Positions 1 through 6,583 of a stretch of DNA of 16,138 nucleotides are shown here, one piece after another. The notes under the pieces were generated by a model. The model ran no database searches. It had not been told where the DNA came from and worked only from the letters and a program-made list of their open reading frames with translations. The translations under genes were made by a program, and so were the position numbers. Numbering within the stretch: position 1 is the stretch's first letter; the number at the start of each line of letters is the position of its first letter. This stretch comes from Rhodobacteraceae bacterium UBA6273 (lineage in GTDB: Bacteria; Pseudomonadota; Alphaproteobacteria; Rhodobacterales; Rhodobacteraceae), in NCBI GenBank assembly GCA_002440625.1, contig DJUV01000093.1, positions 1-16,138 on the forward strand, read 5' to 3'.

Positions 1-239
1 TGGAATGGCAGAAGCTGCGCGAACGCAACGAGGCGCTGGATTGCCGGGTCTATGCCCGCGCCGCCGCCTGGATCGCGGGCGCGGATCGGTGGACCGACGA
101 GAAATGGCGCGATCTCGAGGATCAACTCGGGGCGGCGCCGACGGAAATCGATAGCGCGGGGCGGGTCAACCGGCCGCAGGCAGCGCCCCAGGGGAAGCGG
201 CAGTCGGACTGGCTTGGCCGACGCGGAGGATGGTTCTGA
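1..239 (+). CDS. Phage terminase large subunit, GpA type, C-terminal end (5' truncated)
   Basis: The reading frame starting at base 3 is open from the window edge to a TGA at 237-239 and gives the last 78 residues. It contains RNEALDCRVYARAAAWIAG, the C-terminal signature of lambda GpA-like large terminases found in many proteobacterial prophages. The tail after it is charged and Gly/Arg-rich, ending RRGGWF. The large terminase is the ATP-driven packaging motor and nuclease that cuts concatemeric DNA and pumps it through the portal. The ATPase centre and most of the nuclease domain lie upstream of the window, so catalytic residues cannot be checked. The next gene starts 1 base after the stop, as expected for the terminase-gpW-portal order. 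Confidence 0.88.
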   Translation, partial: EWQKLRERNEALDCRVYARAAAWIAGADRWTDEKWRDLEDQLGAAPTEIDSAGRVNRPQAAPQGKRQSDWLGRRGGWF

Positions 240-240
240 C

Positions 241-450
241 ATGACCGACTGGACGGAAACCGAGCTCTCAGCCCTGCGCCGGGCCTATGCCAGCGGCACG
301 ACCCGGGTCAGCTATGACGGCAAATCGGTGGATTACGGCTCGGCCGAGGATCTGCTGGGCCGTATCCGCACCATCGAACGCGCCATCGCGGGAACGAGCC
401 GGCCGCTGCCGATTGCAGGGTTGGCGGGCTTCAGCCGTGGGGATCGCTGA
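241..450 (+). CDS. gpW-like head-tail joining protein
   Basis: A 69-aa protein between terminase and portal, the position of lambda gpW. The start ATG at 241 follows the terminase stop by one base. The frame stays open further upstream, but that part overlaps the terminase coding sequence and is not credible. The sequence has an N-terminal helix (TETELSALRRAYASG), a beta-hairpin-like piece (TRVSYDGKSVDYGS) and a second helix (EDLLGRIRTIERAIAG), the helix-hairpin-helix plan of the gpW family. Lambda gpW binds the filled head below the portal and prepares it for tail attachment, so the same role is inferred. The stop TGA overlaps the portal ATG (ATGA-type overlap), suggesting coupled translation. 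Confidence 0.85.
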   Translation: MTDWTETELSALRRAYASGTTRVSYDGKSVDYGSAEDLLGRIRTIERAIAGTSRPLPIAGLAGFSRGDR

Positions 451-1961
451 TGCCCGCGAACTGGGTGGACCATGCCATCGCATCGGTCGCCCCGCGCATG
501 GCGGCCCGGCGCGTGCTGGCGCGGCAGGCGTTCGAGACCCTGACGCGCGGCTATGACGGCGCTTCCAAAGGGCGGCGGACGGACGGCTGGCGCGCACCGG
601 GATCCTCGGCCGACACCGAGATCGGCGTCGCCGGAACGCTGCTCCGTGACCGGATGCGCGACCTGGTCCGCAACAACCCGCATGCGGCCAAGGCCGTGGC
701 GGTGCTTGTGAACAACATCGTCGGCAGCGGCATCATGCCCCGTGCCGCCAGCGGCGATGATAAACTGGACCGCAAGGTCGATGCCCTGTTCACCCGCTGG
801 ACGGCGGATTGCGATGCCGATGGCCAGCTGGATTTCTACGGTCTGCAGACGCTGATCTGCCGCGAAATGGTTGAGGCGGGCGAGGTGCTGGTGCGCCGAC
901 GTCTGCGGCGGGCCAGCGATGGTCTGGCCGTGCCGCTGCAATTGCAGGTTCTGGAGGCCGATTTCCTCGACGCCACCAAGTCCAGCAACGTCGGCGCAGG
1001 CCGAATCGTGCAGGGCATCGAGTTCGACCCGGTCGGCAAACGTCGGGCATACTGGCTGCACCCGGAACACCCCGGCGACGCGCATGGTGCCCTGCGCGGC
1101 AGGCTCGACAGCCGCCCTGTTCCCGCGACCGAGATCGCGCATGTCTATGAAAAACAGCGCACGCAGGCGCGTGGCGTGCCGTGGGGTGCGCCGGTGATCC
1201 GGTCCCTCCGCGACCTTGACGACTATGAGGTGGCCGAACTGGTCCGCAAGAAGACCGAAGCCTGCGTCACCGCCATCGTCTTTGGCGATGACGAGTCCCA
1301 GCAGGGCATCGCACCCACCGTGGTCGATGCCGATGGCAACCGAGTGGAGCAGTTCGAGCCGGGGCTGATTGCCTATGCCCGGGGCGGCAAGGACATTTGG
1401 TTCAACCAGCCCTCGGCCACCGGCGGCTATGGTGAATACAAGCGGGCCAGCCTGCACACCATTTCGGCTGGTTTCCGGGTGCCCTATGAATTGCTGACTG
1501 GCGATCTCAGCCAGGTCAATTATTCCTCGATCCGGGCTGGGCTCGTCGAGTTCCGCCGCCAGATCGACGCCGTGCAATGGCAGCTGTTCATCCCGATGTT
1601 CTGCGCACCCGTCTGGCGCTGGTTTACCGAAGCCGCATGGGCAGCGGGTCAGATCCCGTCGCCGGATGTGCCGGTTGAATGGTCGCCGCCGAAGTTCGAA
1701 GCCGTCGATCCGCAGAAAGACGCGATGGCCAACCTGCTGTCGATCCGGTCCGGCACCATGACGCTGGCCGAAGTCATCGCGAAGCAGGGCCGCAATCCCG
1801 ATGCGGTGCTGGCGGAAATCGCCGCCACCAACGCCAAACTCGACGCCCTCGGTCTCGTTCTCGACAGCGACCCGCGCCGCGTCACGAAAACCGGCAGCGC
1901 GCAAACCAGTGACCCCGCCAGCGATCCGGCCGAACCCCCATCCTACGCAGAGGAGAAATAG
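450..1961 (+). CDS. Phage portal protein, lambda family
   Basis: A 503-aa protein of the usual lambda-type portal length. Portal proteins form the dodecameric ring at one capsid vertex through which DNA enters and leaves, and they nucleate head assembly. Family hallmarks visible are the N-terminal stretch VRNNPHAAKAVAVLVNNIVG (about residues 71-90), the region QLQVLEADFLD, and the conserved SQVNYSSIRAGLVEFRRQ near residues 355-372, a signature of the lambda portal group. The C-terminus (after about residue 485) is Ser/Pro/Asp-rich and probably disordered. The start overlaps the gpW stop. AGGAG at 1951-1955, inside the end of this gene, serves the next one. I see no truncation or frameshift. 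Confidence 0.93.
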   Translation: MPANWVDHAIASVAPRMAARRVLARQAFETLTRGYDGASKGRRTDGWRAPGSSADTEIGVAGTLLRDRMRDLVRNNPHAAKAVAVLVNNIVGSGIMPRAASGDDKLDRKVDALFTRWTADCDADGQLDFYGLQTLICREMVEAGEVLVRRRLRRASDGLAVPLQLQVLEADFLDATKSSNVGAGRIVQGIEFDPVGKRRAYWLHPEHPGDAHGALRGRLDSRPVPATEIAHVYEKQRTQARGVPWGAPVIRSLRDLDDYEVAELVRKKTEACVTAIVFGDDESQQGIAPTVVDADGNRVEQFEPGLIAYARGGKDIWFNQPSATGGYGEYKRASLHTISAGFRVPYELLTGDLSQVNYSSIRAGLVEFRRQIDAVQWQLFIPMFCAPVWRWFTEAAWAAGQIPSPDVPVEWSPPKFEAVDPQKDAMANLLSIRSGTMTLAEVIAKQGRNPDAVLAEIAATNAKLDALGLVLDSDPRRVTKTGSAQTSDPASDPAEPPSYAEEK

Positions 1962-1965
1962 GGCC

Positions 1966-3999
1966 ATGCCCGACACGATCATGGCGGCACCGGTCGCCCT
2001 TCCTATGCAACTGCGGCGCGCGCCGATCCTGCCCGCGACCGTCAATTCCGAAACCCGCTCGGTCGATGTGGTCTTCACCACTGGCGCGGCCGTCCGGCGG
2101 CGGCGCTGGACCGGCTGGGACACATCCGTTCCCTTCGATGAGATCCTCGACGTCAGCGACAGGGCGGTGGATCTGACGCGCCTCAATGCCGGTGCACCGG
2201 CGCTCGACAGCCATTCCGTCTGGTCCTCGCATTCGCAGGTGGGTGTGGTCGAGCGTGCCTGGATCGAGGGCAAGGAAGGCAAGGCCACGATCCGCTTCCC
2301 GCGCGAAGGGCTGGATCAGGCGGCTGACCGTATGTTCGGCCTGATCAGCGACGGCATCATCCGCAACGTCTCGGTCGGCTATTCCATCGAGAGGGTGAAG
2401 GTGGTCGAGCCCGCCGCGAAGGGCGAGGTCGAGCAACGCATCGTCGAGCGCTGGACCCCGCTCGAGGTCAGCTTCGTGACCGTTCCCGCCGATCCCCGCG
2501 CGCAGGTGCGCGCTGCCGATCAGGCCAGCTTTCCCATTGAGATCATCGAAATCCGCATGCAAAAGGAGGCGTCCATGCCTGAGAACACGACCGTCATGGC
2601 TGGGGATGTCCCCGCCAGCAATGAGACTCGCCAACAATCCGTCGGGCCCGCGGCGCTTTCCGAACCGCCTGCCTCGCGCATGCCGGAACTGTCTGCCGCC
2701 CCCGACAACGAAGCCATCGCCACCCGGGCACGTGAAGGTGAACGCGACCGCGTCTCCACCATCTACGATCTGGCCGGGCGGCTGAACCTCGAGCGCGGCT
2801 TTGCCGAGGATCTGGTCAAGCGCGGTGTCACCGTCGATGAATCCCGCCGCCTTATCCTCGACCAAGTCGCTGCCAAATCCGACGAAACCCGCACCTTCCC
2901 GCATGTTTCGATCCCGCTCGGCGGCCGGGATGAACGCGTGACCCGCCGCGATGCTGTGGCCAATGCCCTGCTGCACCGCTACAGCCCGACGCTGTTCCAG
3001 CTGGACGATGCCGCCCGCCAGTACCGCGGCATGTCGCTCCTGGAACTCGCCCGCGAAAGCCTGACCAATGCCGGGGTCAACACGCGCGGCCTGTCGCGTG
3101 ACGAGGTGGCGACGCGCTCGCTGCACTCGACTTCCGACTTCCCTGAAATCCTGTCGGCCGTCACCAACAAGACCCTGCGGCAGGCCTACGAGACCTATCC
3201 CCGCACCTTCATGCTGTTCTGCCGCCAGGTGCTGGCCACCGACTTCAAGGCGATGAACCGGGTGCAACTGGGCGAGGCACCGCAGTTGCTGGAGGTTGGC
3301 GAAAGCGGCGAGTTCAAGCGCGGCACGCTCGGCGAGAGCAAGGAAAGCTACAAGGTCAAGACCTATGGCCGGGTGGTCGCGATCACCCGCCAGACCCTGA
3401 TCAACGACGATCTCGACGCTTTCACCCGGATCCCGGCGATGTACGGCAACTCCATCGCCCAGCTGGAAAGCGACGTGGTCTGGGGCATCATCACCGCCAA
3501 CCGGGCGATGGCCGACGGCAACGCGCTGTTCCACACCACGCACAAGAACCTCGCCGGGACCGGCACGGCGCTGGCGGTCGATGCAGTGGGCGCGGCCCGT
3601 GCGGCGATGGCGCTGCAGACCGGCTTCGACAAGAAAACCGTGCTGAACATCCGCCCCGCCTTCCTGATCGTGCCTGCCGCGCTCGAACTCAAGGCCGAAC
3701 AGCTGGTGGCGCAGAACCTGGTGCCCGCCGACAGCACCAAGGTGGTGCCGCAGTCGATCCGGACGCTCTCGCCCATCAGCGAGCCGCGCCTTGATGCAGC
3801 CAGCGCCACCGCTTGGTATCTGGCAGCTTCCCCCAACCAGATCGACACCATCGAATACGCCTATCTGGAGGGTCAGCAGGGTGCCTATATCGAGACCCGC
3901 AATGGCTTCGATGTCGACGGGGTCGAGATCAAGTGCCGCCTCGACTTCGGTGCCAAGGCCATCGACTGGCGCGGCCTGTACAAGAACCCCGGCGCATAA
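1966..3999 (+). CDS. Prohead protease / Mu-like major capsid fusion protein
   Basis: A 677-aa two-part protein. ATG 1966 is chosen because it follows the portal stop by four bases and has AGGAG at 1951-1955; the open frame upstream lies inside the portal gene. Residues about 20-200 resemble S78-type (HK97-like) prohead proteases: H83 in LDSH and S136 in IIRNVSVGYSIER are the likely catalytic pair, and WTPLEVSFVTVPADP closes the domain. Residues about 204-340 are charged and helix-prone, a likely scaffold/delta region. Residues about 380-677 resemble the Mu gpT-type major head protein (TYPRTFMLFCRQVLATDFK, AYLEGQQGAYIETRNGFDVD). Family knowledge: the protease trims the scaffold and itself during prohead maturation. 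A strong internal ribosome site in front of codon 204 may yield a 474-aa capsid-only product. Confidence 0.9.
   Translation: MPDTIMAAPVALPMQLRRAPILPATVNSETRSVDVVFTTGAAVRRRRWTGWDTSVPFDEILDVSDRAVDLTRLNAGAPALDSHSVWSSHSQVGVVERAWIEGKEGKATIRFPREGLDQAADRMFGLISDGIIRNVSVGYSIERVKVVEPAAKGEVEQRIVERWTPLEVSFVTVPADPRAQVRAADQASFPIEIIEIRMQKEASMPENTTVMAGDVPASNETRQQSVGPAALSEPPASRMPELSAAPDNEAIATRAREGERDRVSTIYDLAGRLNLERGFAEDLVKRGVTVDESRRLILDQVAAKSDETRTFPHVSIPLGGRDERVTRRDAVANALLHRYSPTLFQLDDAARQYRGMSLLELARESLTNAGVNTRGLSRDEVATRSLHSTSDFPEILSAVTNKTLRQAYETYPRTFMLFCRQVLATDFKAMNRVQLGEAPQLLEVGESGEFKRGTLGESKESYKVKTYGRVVAITRQTLINDDLDAFTRIPAMYGNSIAQLESDVVWGIITANRAMADGNALFHTTHKNLAGTGTALAVDAVGAARAAMALQTGFDKKTVLNIRPAFLIVPAALELKAEQLVAQNLVPADSTKVVPQSIRTLSPISEPRLDAASATAWYLAASPNQIDTIEYAYLEGQQGAYIETRNGFDVDGVEIKCRLDFGAKAIDWRGLYKNPGA
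2564..2577 (+). promoter_or_regulatory. Internal Shine-Dalgarno and in-frame ATG inside the protease-capsid fusion
   Basis: AGGAGG at 2564-2569 (preceded by AAA) lies 5 bases before ATG 2575-2577, in frame with the fusion. It is stronger than the site serving the fusion's own start at 1966. The ATG falls exactly at the join between the protease domain and the scaffold/capsid part (codon 204, reading MPENTTVMAGD). Initiation here would give a 474-aa scaffold-capsid protein ending at 3999 without the protease. Lambda makes scaffold Nu3 from an in-frame start inside protease gene C in a comparable way. The site is seen directly; its use is inferred. Confidence 0.65.
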
Positions 4000-4028
4000 C
4001 CTGCGCCTCATTTTGAACCCTGACACGC

Positions 4029-4060
4029 GGGCGGCCCAAGCGGGCCGCCCTTCGTCTTTC
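4029..4060 (+). terminator. Rho-independent terminator-like hairpin after the capsid gene
   Basis: A perfect 9-bp GC-only stem, GGGCGGCCC (4029-4037) and GGGCCGCCC (4042-4050), with a 4-base loop AAGC, is followed by the T-rich run TTCGTCTTTC. It sits 29 bases after the capsid stop and about 25 bases before the next start. The U-tract is interrupted, so read-through is likely. It may lower expression of downstream genes relative to capsid, or protect the 3' end of the capsid mRNA. Confidence 0.6.
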
Positions 4061-4076
4061 CACAAGGATCCCCATC

Positions 4077-4412
4077 ATGAAAAACTACGTCCAGCCCGGC
4101 AAGACCATCACCCTGACCGCGCCCTATGCCGTTACTTCCGGCGATGGCCTGCTTGTGGGCTCCATTTTCGGCGTGGCCGCTGGTACCGCCGCCCTTGGCG
4201 AGGCGGTCGAGGCCGCCCTCGTCGGCGTCTACGATCTGAAGAAGGTCGCCTCGCAGGCATGGGCCCCTGGCGACAAGATCTACTGGGACAACACAGCGAA
4301 GAACACGACCAAGACCCTGACATCGAACACGCTGATCGGCGTTGCGACCGAGGCTGTGGCAGGCGGGGCCACCGACCTGATCGGCCGGGTGCGACTGAAC
4401 GGCGCGTTCTGA
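4077..4412 (+). CDS. DUF2190-family capsid decoration (cement) protein
   Basis: A 111-aa protein directly after the major capsid gene, the usual place of a head decoration protein. The features fit DUF2190: a short N-terminus (MKNYVQPGKTITLTAPY), Gly/Ala-rich beta segments, the stretch GVYDLKKVASQAWAPGDKIY, and the ending GVATEAVAGGATDLIGRVRL with a final Asn-Gly. Members of this group bind the outside of the shell as trimers and stabilise it after expansion; that role is inferred from family and position. AAGGA at 4064-4068 stands before the ATG. The gene is separated from capsid by a hairpin, unlike the tight overlaps elsewhere. The stop overlaps the next start (ATGA). Confidence 0.85.
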   Translation: MKNYVQPGKTITLTAPYAVTSGDGLLVGSIFGVAAGTAALGEAVEAALVGVYDLKKVASQAWAPGDKIYWDNTAKNTTKTLTSNTLIGVATEAVAGGATDLIGRVRLNGAF

Positions 4413-4723
4413 TGTCCGCCTTCGCCGCTGCCGTCGGCGCGCTTTTCGCCGATCCGAATATGGGGCGGGACGCGGTCTACATCGCCGATGGCGGCGCGCC
4501 GGTATTGGTGCGCGTCGTCGCGCGGCGTGCCGATGCCGTTACCGACTTCGGCGATGCCCGGCTCTGGTCCGAAACCACGCGTTTCGACCTACGCGTGGCC
4601 GAGGTGCCGAACCCGCGTCCCGGCGACCGACTCGAGATCGACAGCGAAGCTTTCCTCATTCAAGGCGAGCCCGTCCGTGACCGGGAACGGCTGGTGTGGA
4701 CCGTCGATCTGAGGCCCGCGTGA
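4412..4723 (+). CDS. Head-tail attachment protein, lambda gpFII-like
   Basis: A 103-aa protein starting at ATG 4412, overlapping the decoration gene stop by one base. The same frame is open far upstream, but that part overlaps the capsid and decoration genes and is a shadow. The N-terminus MSAFAAAVGALFADPNMG resembles the start of small FII-like proteins (helix followed by DPN). The rest looks beta-rich (APVLVRVVARR, PRPGDRLEIDSEAFLIQGEP) and ends with the strand ERLVWTVDLRPA. Lambda gpFII adds after gpW and forms the surface to which the tail docks. Position between decoration protein and tail-completion gene fits that role. Sequence similarity in this family is weak, so the assignment rests partly on order. 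Confidence 0.7.
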   Translation: MSAFAAAVGALFADPNMGRDAVYIADGGAPVLVRVVARRADAVTDFGDARLWSETTRFDLRVAEVPNPRPGDRLEIDSEAFLIQGEPVRDRERLVWTVDLRPA

Positions 4724-5352
4724 AACTGAAACTCGCCATCGATCCCGACATCGTCGCGCTGATGGCGGCCGAGGTCGCGGCCGGGGAACGCGCCGTCACC
4801 GCCGCCATGCGCGAGGCTGGCACCAGCCTCAAATCGGCATGGCGCGGCCAGATCACCGGCGCGGGGCTGGGCACGCGCCTCGCCAACTCGATCCGCTCCG
4901 CCAGTTTCCCGAAGTCCGGCGAAAGCCTGAACGCGGCGGCGCTGGTTTGGTCCAATGCCCCGGTGATCATCGGCGCGCATGACACGGGGCCGCTTATGCG
5001 CTCGAAAAACGGGTTCTGGCTGGCGATCCCCACGCCTGCAGCAGGCAAGTCCACCCGAGGCGGCAGGATTACCCCCGGAGAATGGGAACGCCGCACCGGC
5101 CTACGACTGCGGTTCATCTATCGCCGCCGGGGACCGAGCCTGCTGGTGGCAGAGGGGCGGCTAAACACCAAGGGTCGGGCGGTCGCATCACGGTCAAAAA
5201 CTGGCCGAGGCCTCGTCACCGCACCGATCTTTCTGCTGGTACCGCAGGTCAAGCTGCCGAAGCGGCTGGACCTCGCGCGGGACGCGGAGCGGGCGCGCGG
5301 CGCTGTGCCAGGGCTGATCGTGGCGAATTGGGTTGACCGCAAGTTGGCTTGA
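4720..5352 (+). CDS. DUF6441-family protein, probable head-tail or tail-completion factor
   Basis: A 210-aa protein. GTG 4720 is preferred because it overlaps the previous stop (GTGA), has GAGG at 4711-4714, and gives VKLKLAIDPDIVALMAAEVA, the usual N-terminus of this family; an ATG at 4696 would add eight unlikely residues. I recognise DUF6441 from AVTAAMREAGTSLKSAWR, FWLAIPTPAAGKS, ITPGEWERRTGLRLRF and the end VPQVKLPKRLDLARDAER. The family occurs in alphaproteobacterial prophages between the head-tail connector and the tail terminator, so a gpZ/gp10-like completion role is inferred, not shown. The C-terminal half is strongly basic. Right after its stop the composition changes to lower GC, marking the edge of an insertion. 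Confidence 0.75.
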   Translation: MKLKLAIDPDIVALMAAEVAAGERAVTAAMREAGTSLKSAWRGQITGAGLGTRLANSIRSASFPKSGESLNAAALVWSNAPVIIGAHDTGPLMRSKNGFWLAIPTPAAGKSTRGGRITPGEWERRTGLRLRFIYRRRGPSLLVAEGRLNTKGRAVASRSKTGRGLVTAPIFLLVPQVKLPKRLDLARDAERARGAVPGLIVANWVDRKLA

Positions 5353-5448
5353 TGTCCGCTACGCGGAACTTTCTGCTGTTTCGATGCGGCTGCGCAGAAG
5401 TGTTTCGCCATTGCAGCATAGCTGACGTGTTGGGCTAATACTCAAGGC

Positions 5449-5478
5449 AGTTGCCTGCAACTTAGCGAGTGCTATTAC
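5449..5478 (+). promoter_or_regulatory. Possible promoter with an overlapping inverted repeat (operator?)
   Basis: The 132-base gap 5353-5484 is the longest non-coding stretch in the window. Near its end lies an inverted repeat with 6-base arms, AGTTGC (5449-5454) and GCAACT (5457-5462), separated by CT. A -35-like TTGCCT (5451-5456) lies inside it, and a -10-like TATTAC (5473-5478) follows after 16 bases. Each box matches 4 of 6 consensus bases, so the promoter is weak by inspection. If real, transcription would start near 5485, the ATG itself, giving a leaderless message; this fits the absence of a Shine-Dalgarno before that ATG. A second candidate -10 (TAATAC, 5437-5442) also exists. Confidence 0.3.
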
Positions 5479-5484
5479 TGCCAA

Positions 5485-6090
5485 ATGAGCAGCACGCCGC
5501 CTTTTTCTGTACGATCTTTTCTTCAAATCCAGGAGGCGCTCCTCGTGCACTTCAACACGCCGATGTCCAGCAAACATCCGACTGGTTTCCCGAATGATTT
5601 GATTGCTGCAAAAGGGCTTACAGGTCAGAAGCTCTCGTTTGCCACTATCCAGAAAAATGATCGTGGACCTTGGCAGGGTGGCAATCCGGCCGATGCTAAC
5701 GCGGCTGGGAGCGTAGGCTTGGTTGTGGATGTCAAGGATATCGGTTCAGTCATTGCAGTCGATTGGGCTGACAGCGGATCCAACGACTTCGGCTCACTTG
5801 GACATCCGCCAAATACCAAGAATTGCACGGACAGCATTGCCGAACGCAAGAGTTCCAATGAATGGTGGGTACAGGACTATACGCCACTTGGTATTTTCGT
5901 GTTCCTGCCGGCGATGGTGTTCATTAAGCAAAATGGGCATCAGGGCGAAGTCCGGGTCGATCTTCCTGAAATACTCGCGGCCTATCCCGTCGACCGGATC
6001 TACAGCGTCTCAAATGGAAGCTTCGTCGAGTATGACCGCGCCACTGGCAACTGGCGCCCGACTACATACGACCAGATAGTCCCGGCGTGA
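5485..6090 (+). CDS. Unrecognised 201-aa protein, low-GC 'moron' within the tail operon
   Basis: I do not recognise this protein. Its DNA is visibly richer in A and T and uses codons such as ATT, TTG, GCA and CAA that the neighbours avoid, so it was probably acquired separately. It has no signal peptide. One hydrophobic stretch, LGIFVFLPAMVFI (about residues 136-148), is too short and interrupted to be a sure membrane span. The predicted character is a soluble, beta-rich protein with a single Cys, many Asn/Ser/Gly turns and a WW pair before DYTPLG. ATG 5485 is the first start after an in-frame stop at 5419-5421; Met27 is an alternative. Position between DUF6441 and tail terminator, where related phages usually have nothing, and a possible promoter of its own suggest an accessory gene. 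Function is unknown. Confidence 0.75.
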   Translation: MSSTPPFSVRSFLQIQEALLVHFNTPMSSKHPTGFPNDLIAAKGLTGQKLSFATIQKNDRGPWQGGNPADANAAGSVGLVVDVKDIGSVIAVDWADSGSNDFGSLGHPPNTKNCTDSIAERKSSNEWWVQDYTPLGIFVFLPAMVFIKQNGHQGEVRVDLPEILAAYPVDRIYSVSNGSFVEYDRATGNWRPTTYDQIVPA

Positions 6091-6138
6091 TGGCGATCAT
6101 TCGCAATAGAGAGCTAGCCTCGAGCGTGAGAATAGCAG

Positions 6139-6558
6139 ATGCCCACCCCCCGCGAAACCATCCTCGCCGCGCTGCACGCGCGGCTTTCGGCACTGCCCGC
6201 CACAGCCCTGCGCGGTGATGTGTTGCCTGAGCGCGTGCCCGCTGCTGGCCTGCTGATCCTACGCGATGGCGAGCCGGGGGAGCCCGAGGTCACGCTGTCG
6301 CCGCTGCGCTACCACTACCAGCACCGGGCCGAGATCGAAGCTGTTGTGCAGGGTGCCGCCCGTGACGCCACCTTCGACACCCTTTGCACCAGCATCGGCG
6401 CGGCGCTTGCCGCTGATCGCACGCTGGGCGGGCTCTGCGACTGGGTCGAGGCGGAAGCGCCGCGCCCGGTCGATCTGGCCATGGAGGGTGCCGCCAGCCT
6501 GAAGGCGGCGGTGATCCCGGTCGTCCTGCATTATTCCACGGCCGATCCGCTGGCCTGA
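6139..6558 (+). CDS. Tail terminator / minor tail protein, lambda gpU-like
   Basis: A 139-aa protein placed immediately before the tail tube gene, the position of the tail terminator (lambda gpU). The N-terminal helix TPRETILAALHARLSALP is followed by short strands (GLLILRDGEP, RYHYQHRAEIEAVVQG), a helix (DATFDTLCTSIGAALAA) and a final strand (KAAVIPVVLHYST), matching the alpha/beta plan of gpU-type proteins. Family role: it caps the top of the tail tube, stops its polymerisation and docks to the head connector. Similar proteins are sometimes labelled 'acyl-CoA transferase' in databases, which I consider a misnomer. Only a weak purine stretch precedes the ATG; the upstream 48 bases belong to the inserted segment and hold no other feature I can see. 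Confidence 0.75.
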   Translation: MPTPRETILAALHARLSALPATALRGDVLPERVPAAGLLILRDGEPGEPEVTLSPLRYHYQHRAEIEAVVQGAARDATFDTLCTSIGAALAADRTLGGLCDWVEAEAPRPVDLAMEGAASLKAAVIPVVLHYSTADPLA

Positions 6559-6583
6559 CCCCAAATCACGATAGGAGAACACG

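Noticed and set aside
333..2288. 651-codon minus-strand open frame opposite the portal gene
   Set aside because: Same reason: antisense shadow, no start signal, no known domain.
1882..4065. 727-codon minus-strand open frame opposite the protease-capsid gene
   Set aside because: GC-driven shadow of a certain gene; low-complexity Gly/Arg/His-rich product without family features.
5355..5373. Small hairpin TCCGC-TAC-GCGGA after the DUF6441 gene as a terminator
   Set aside because: Only 5 bp of stem and no clean T-run; too weak to call.
5353..6138. Transposon or IS origin of the inserted gene
   Set aside because: No terminal inverted repeats, no target-site duplication visible at the edges and no transposase; illegitimate or homologous exchange is as likely.
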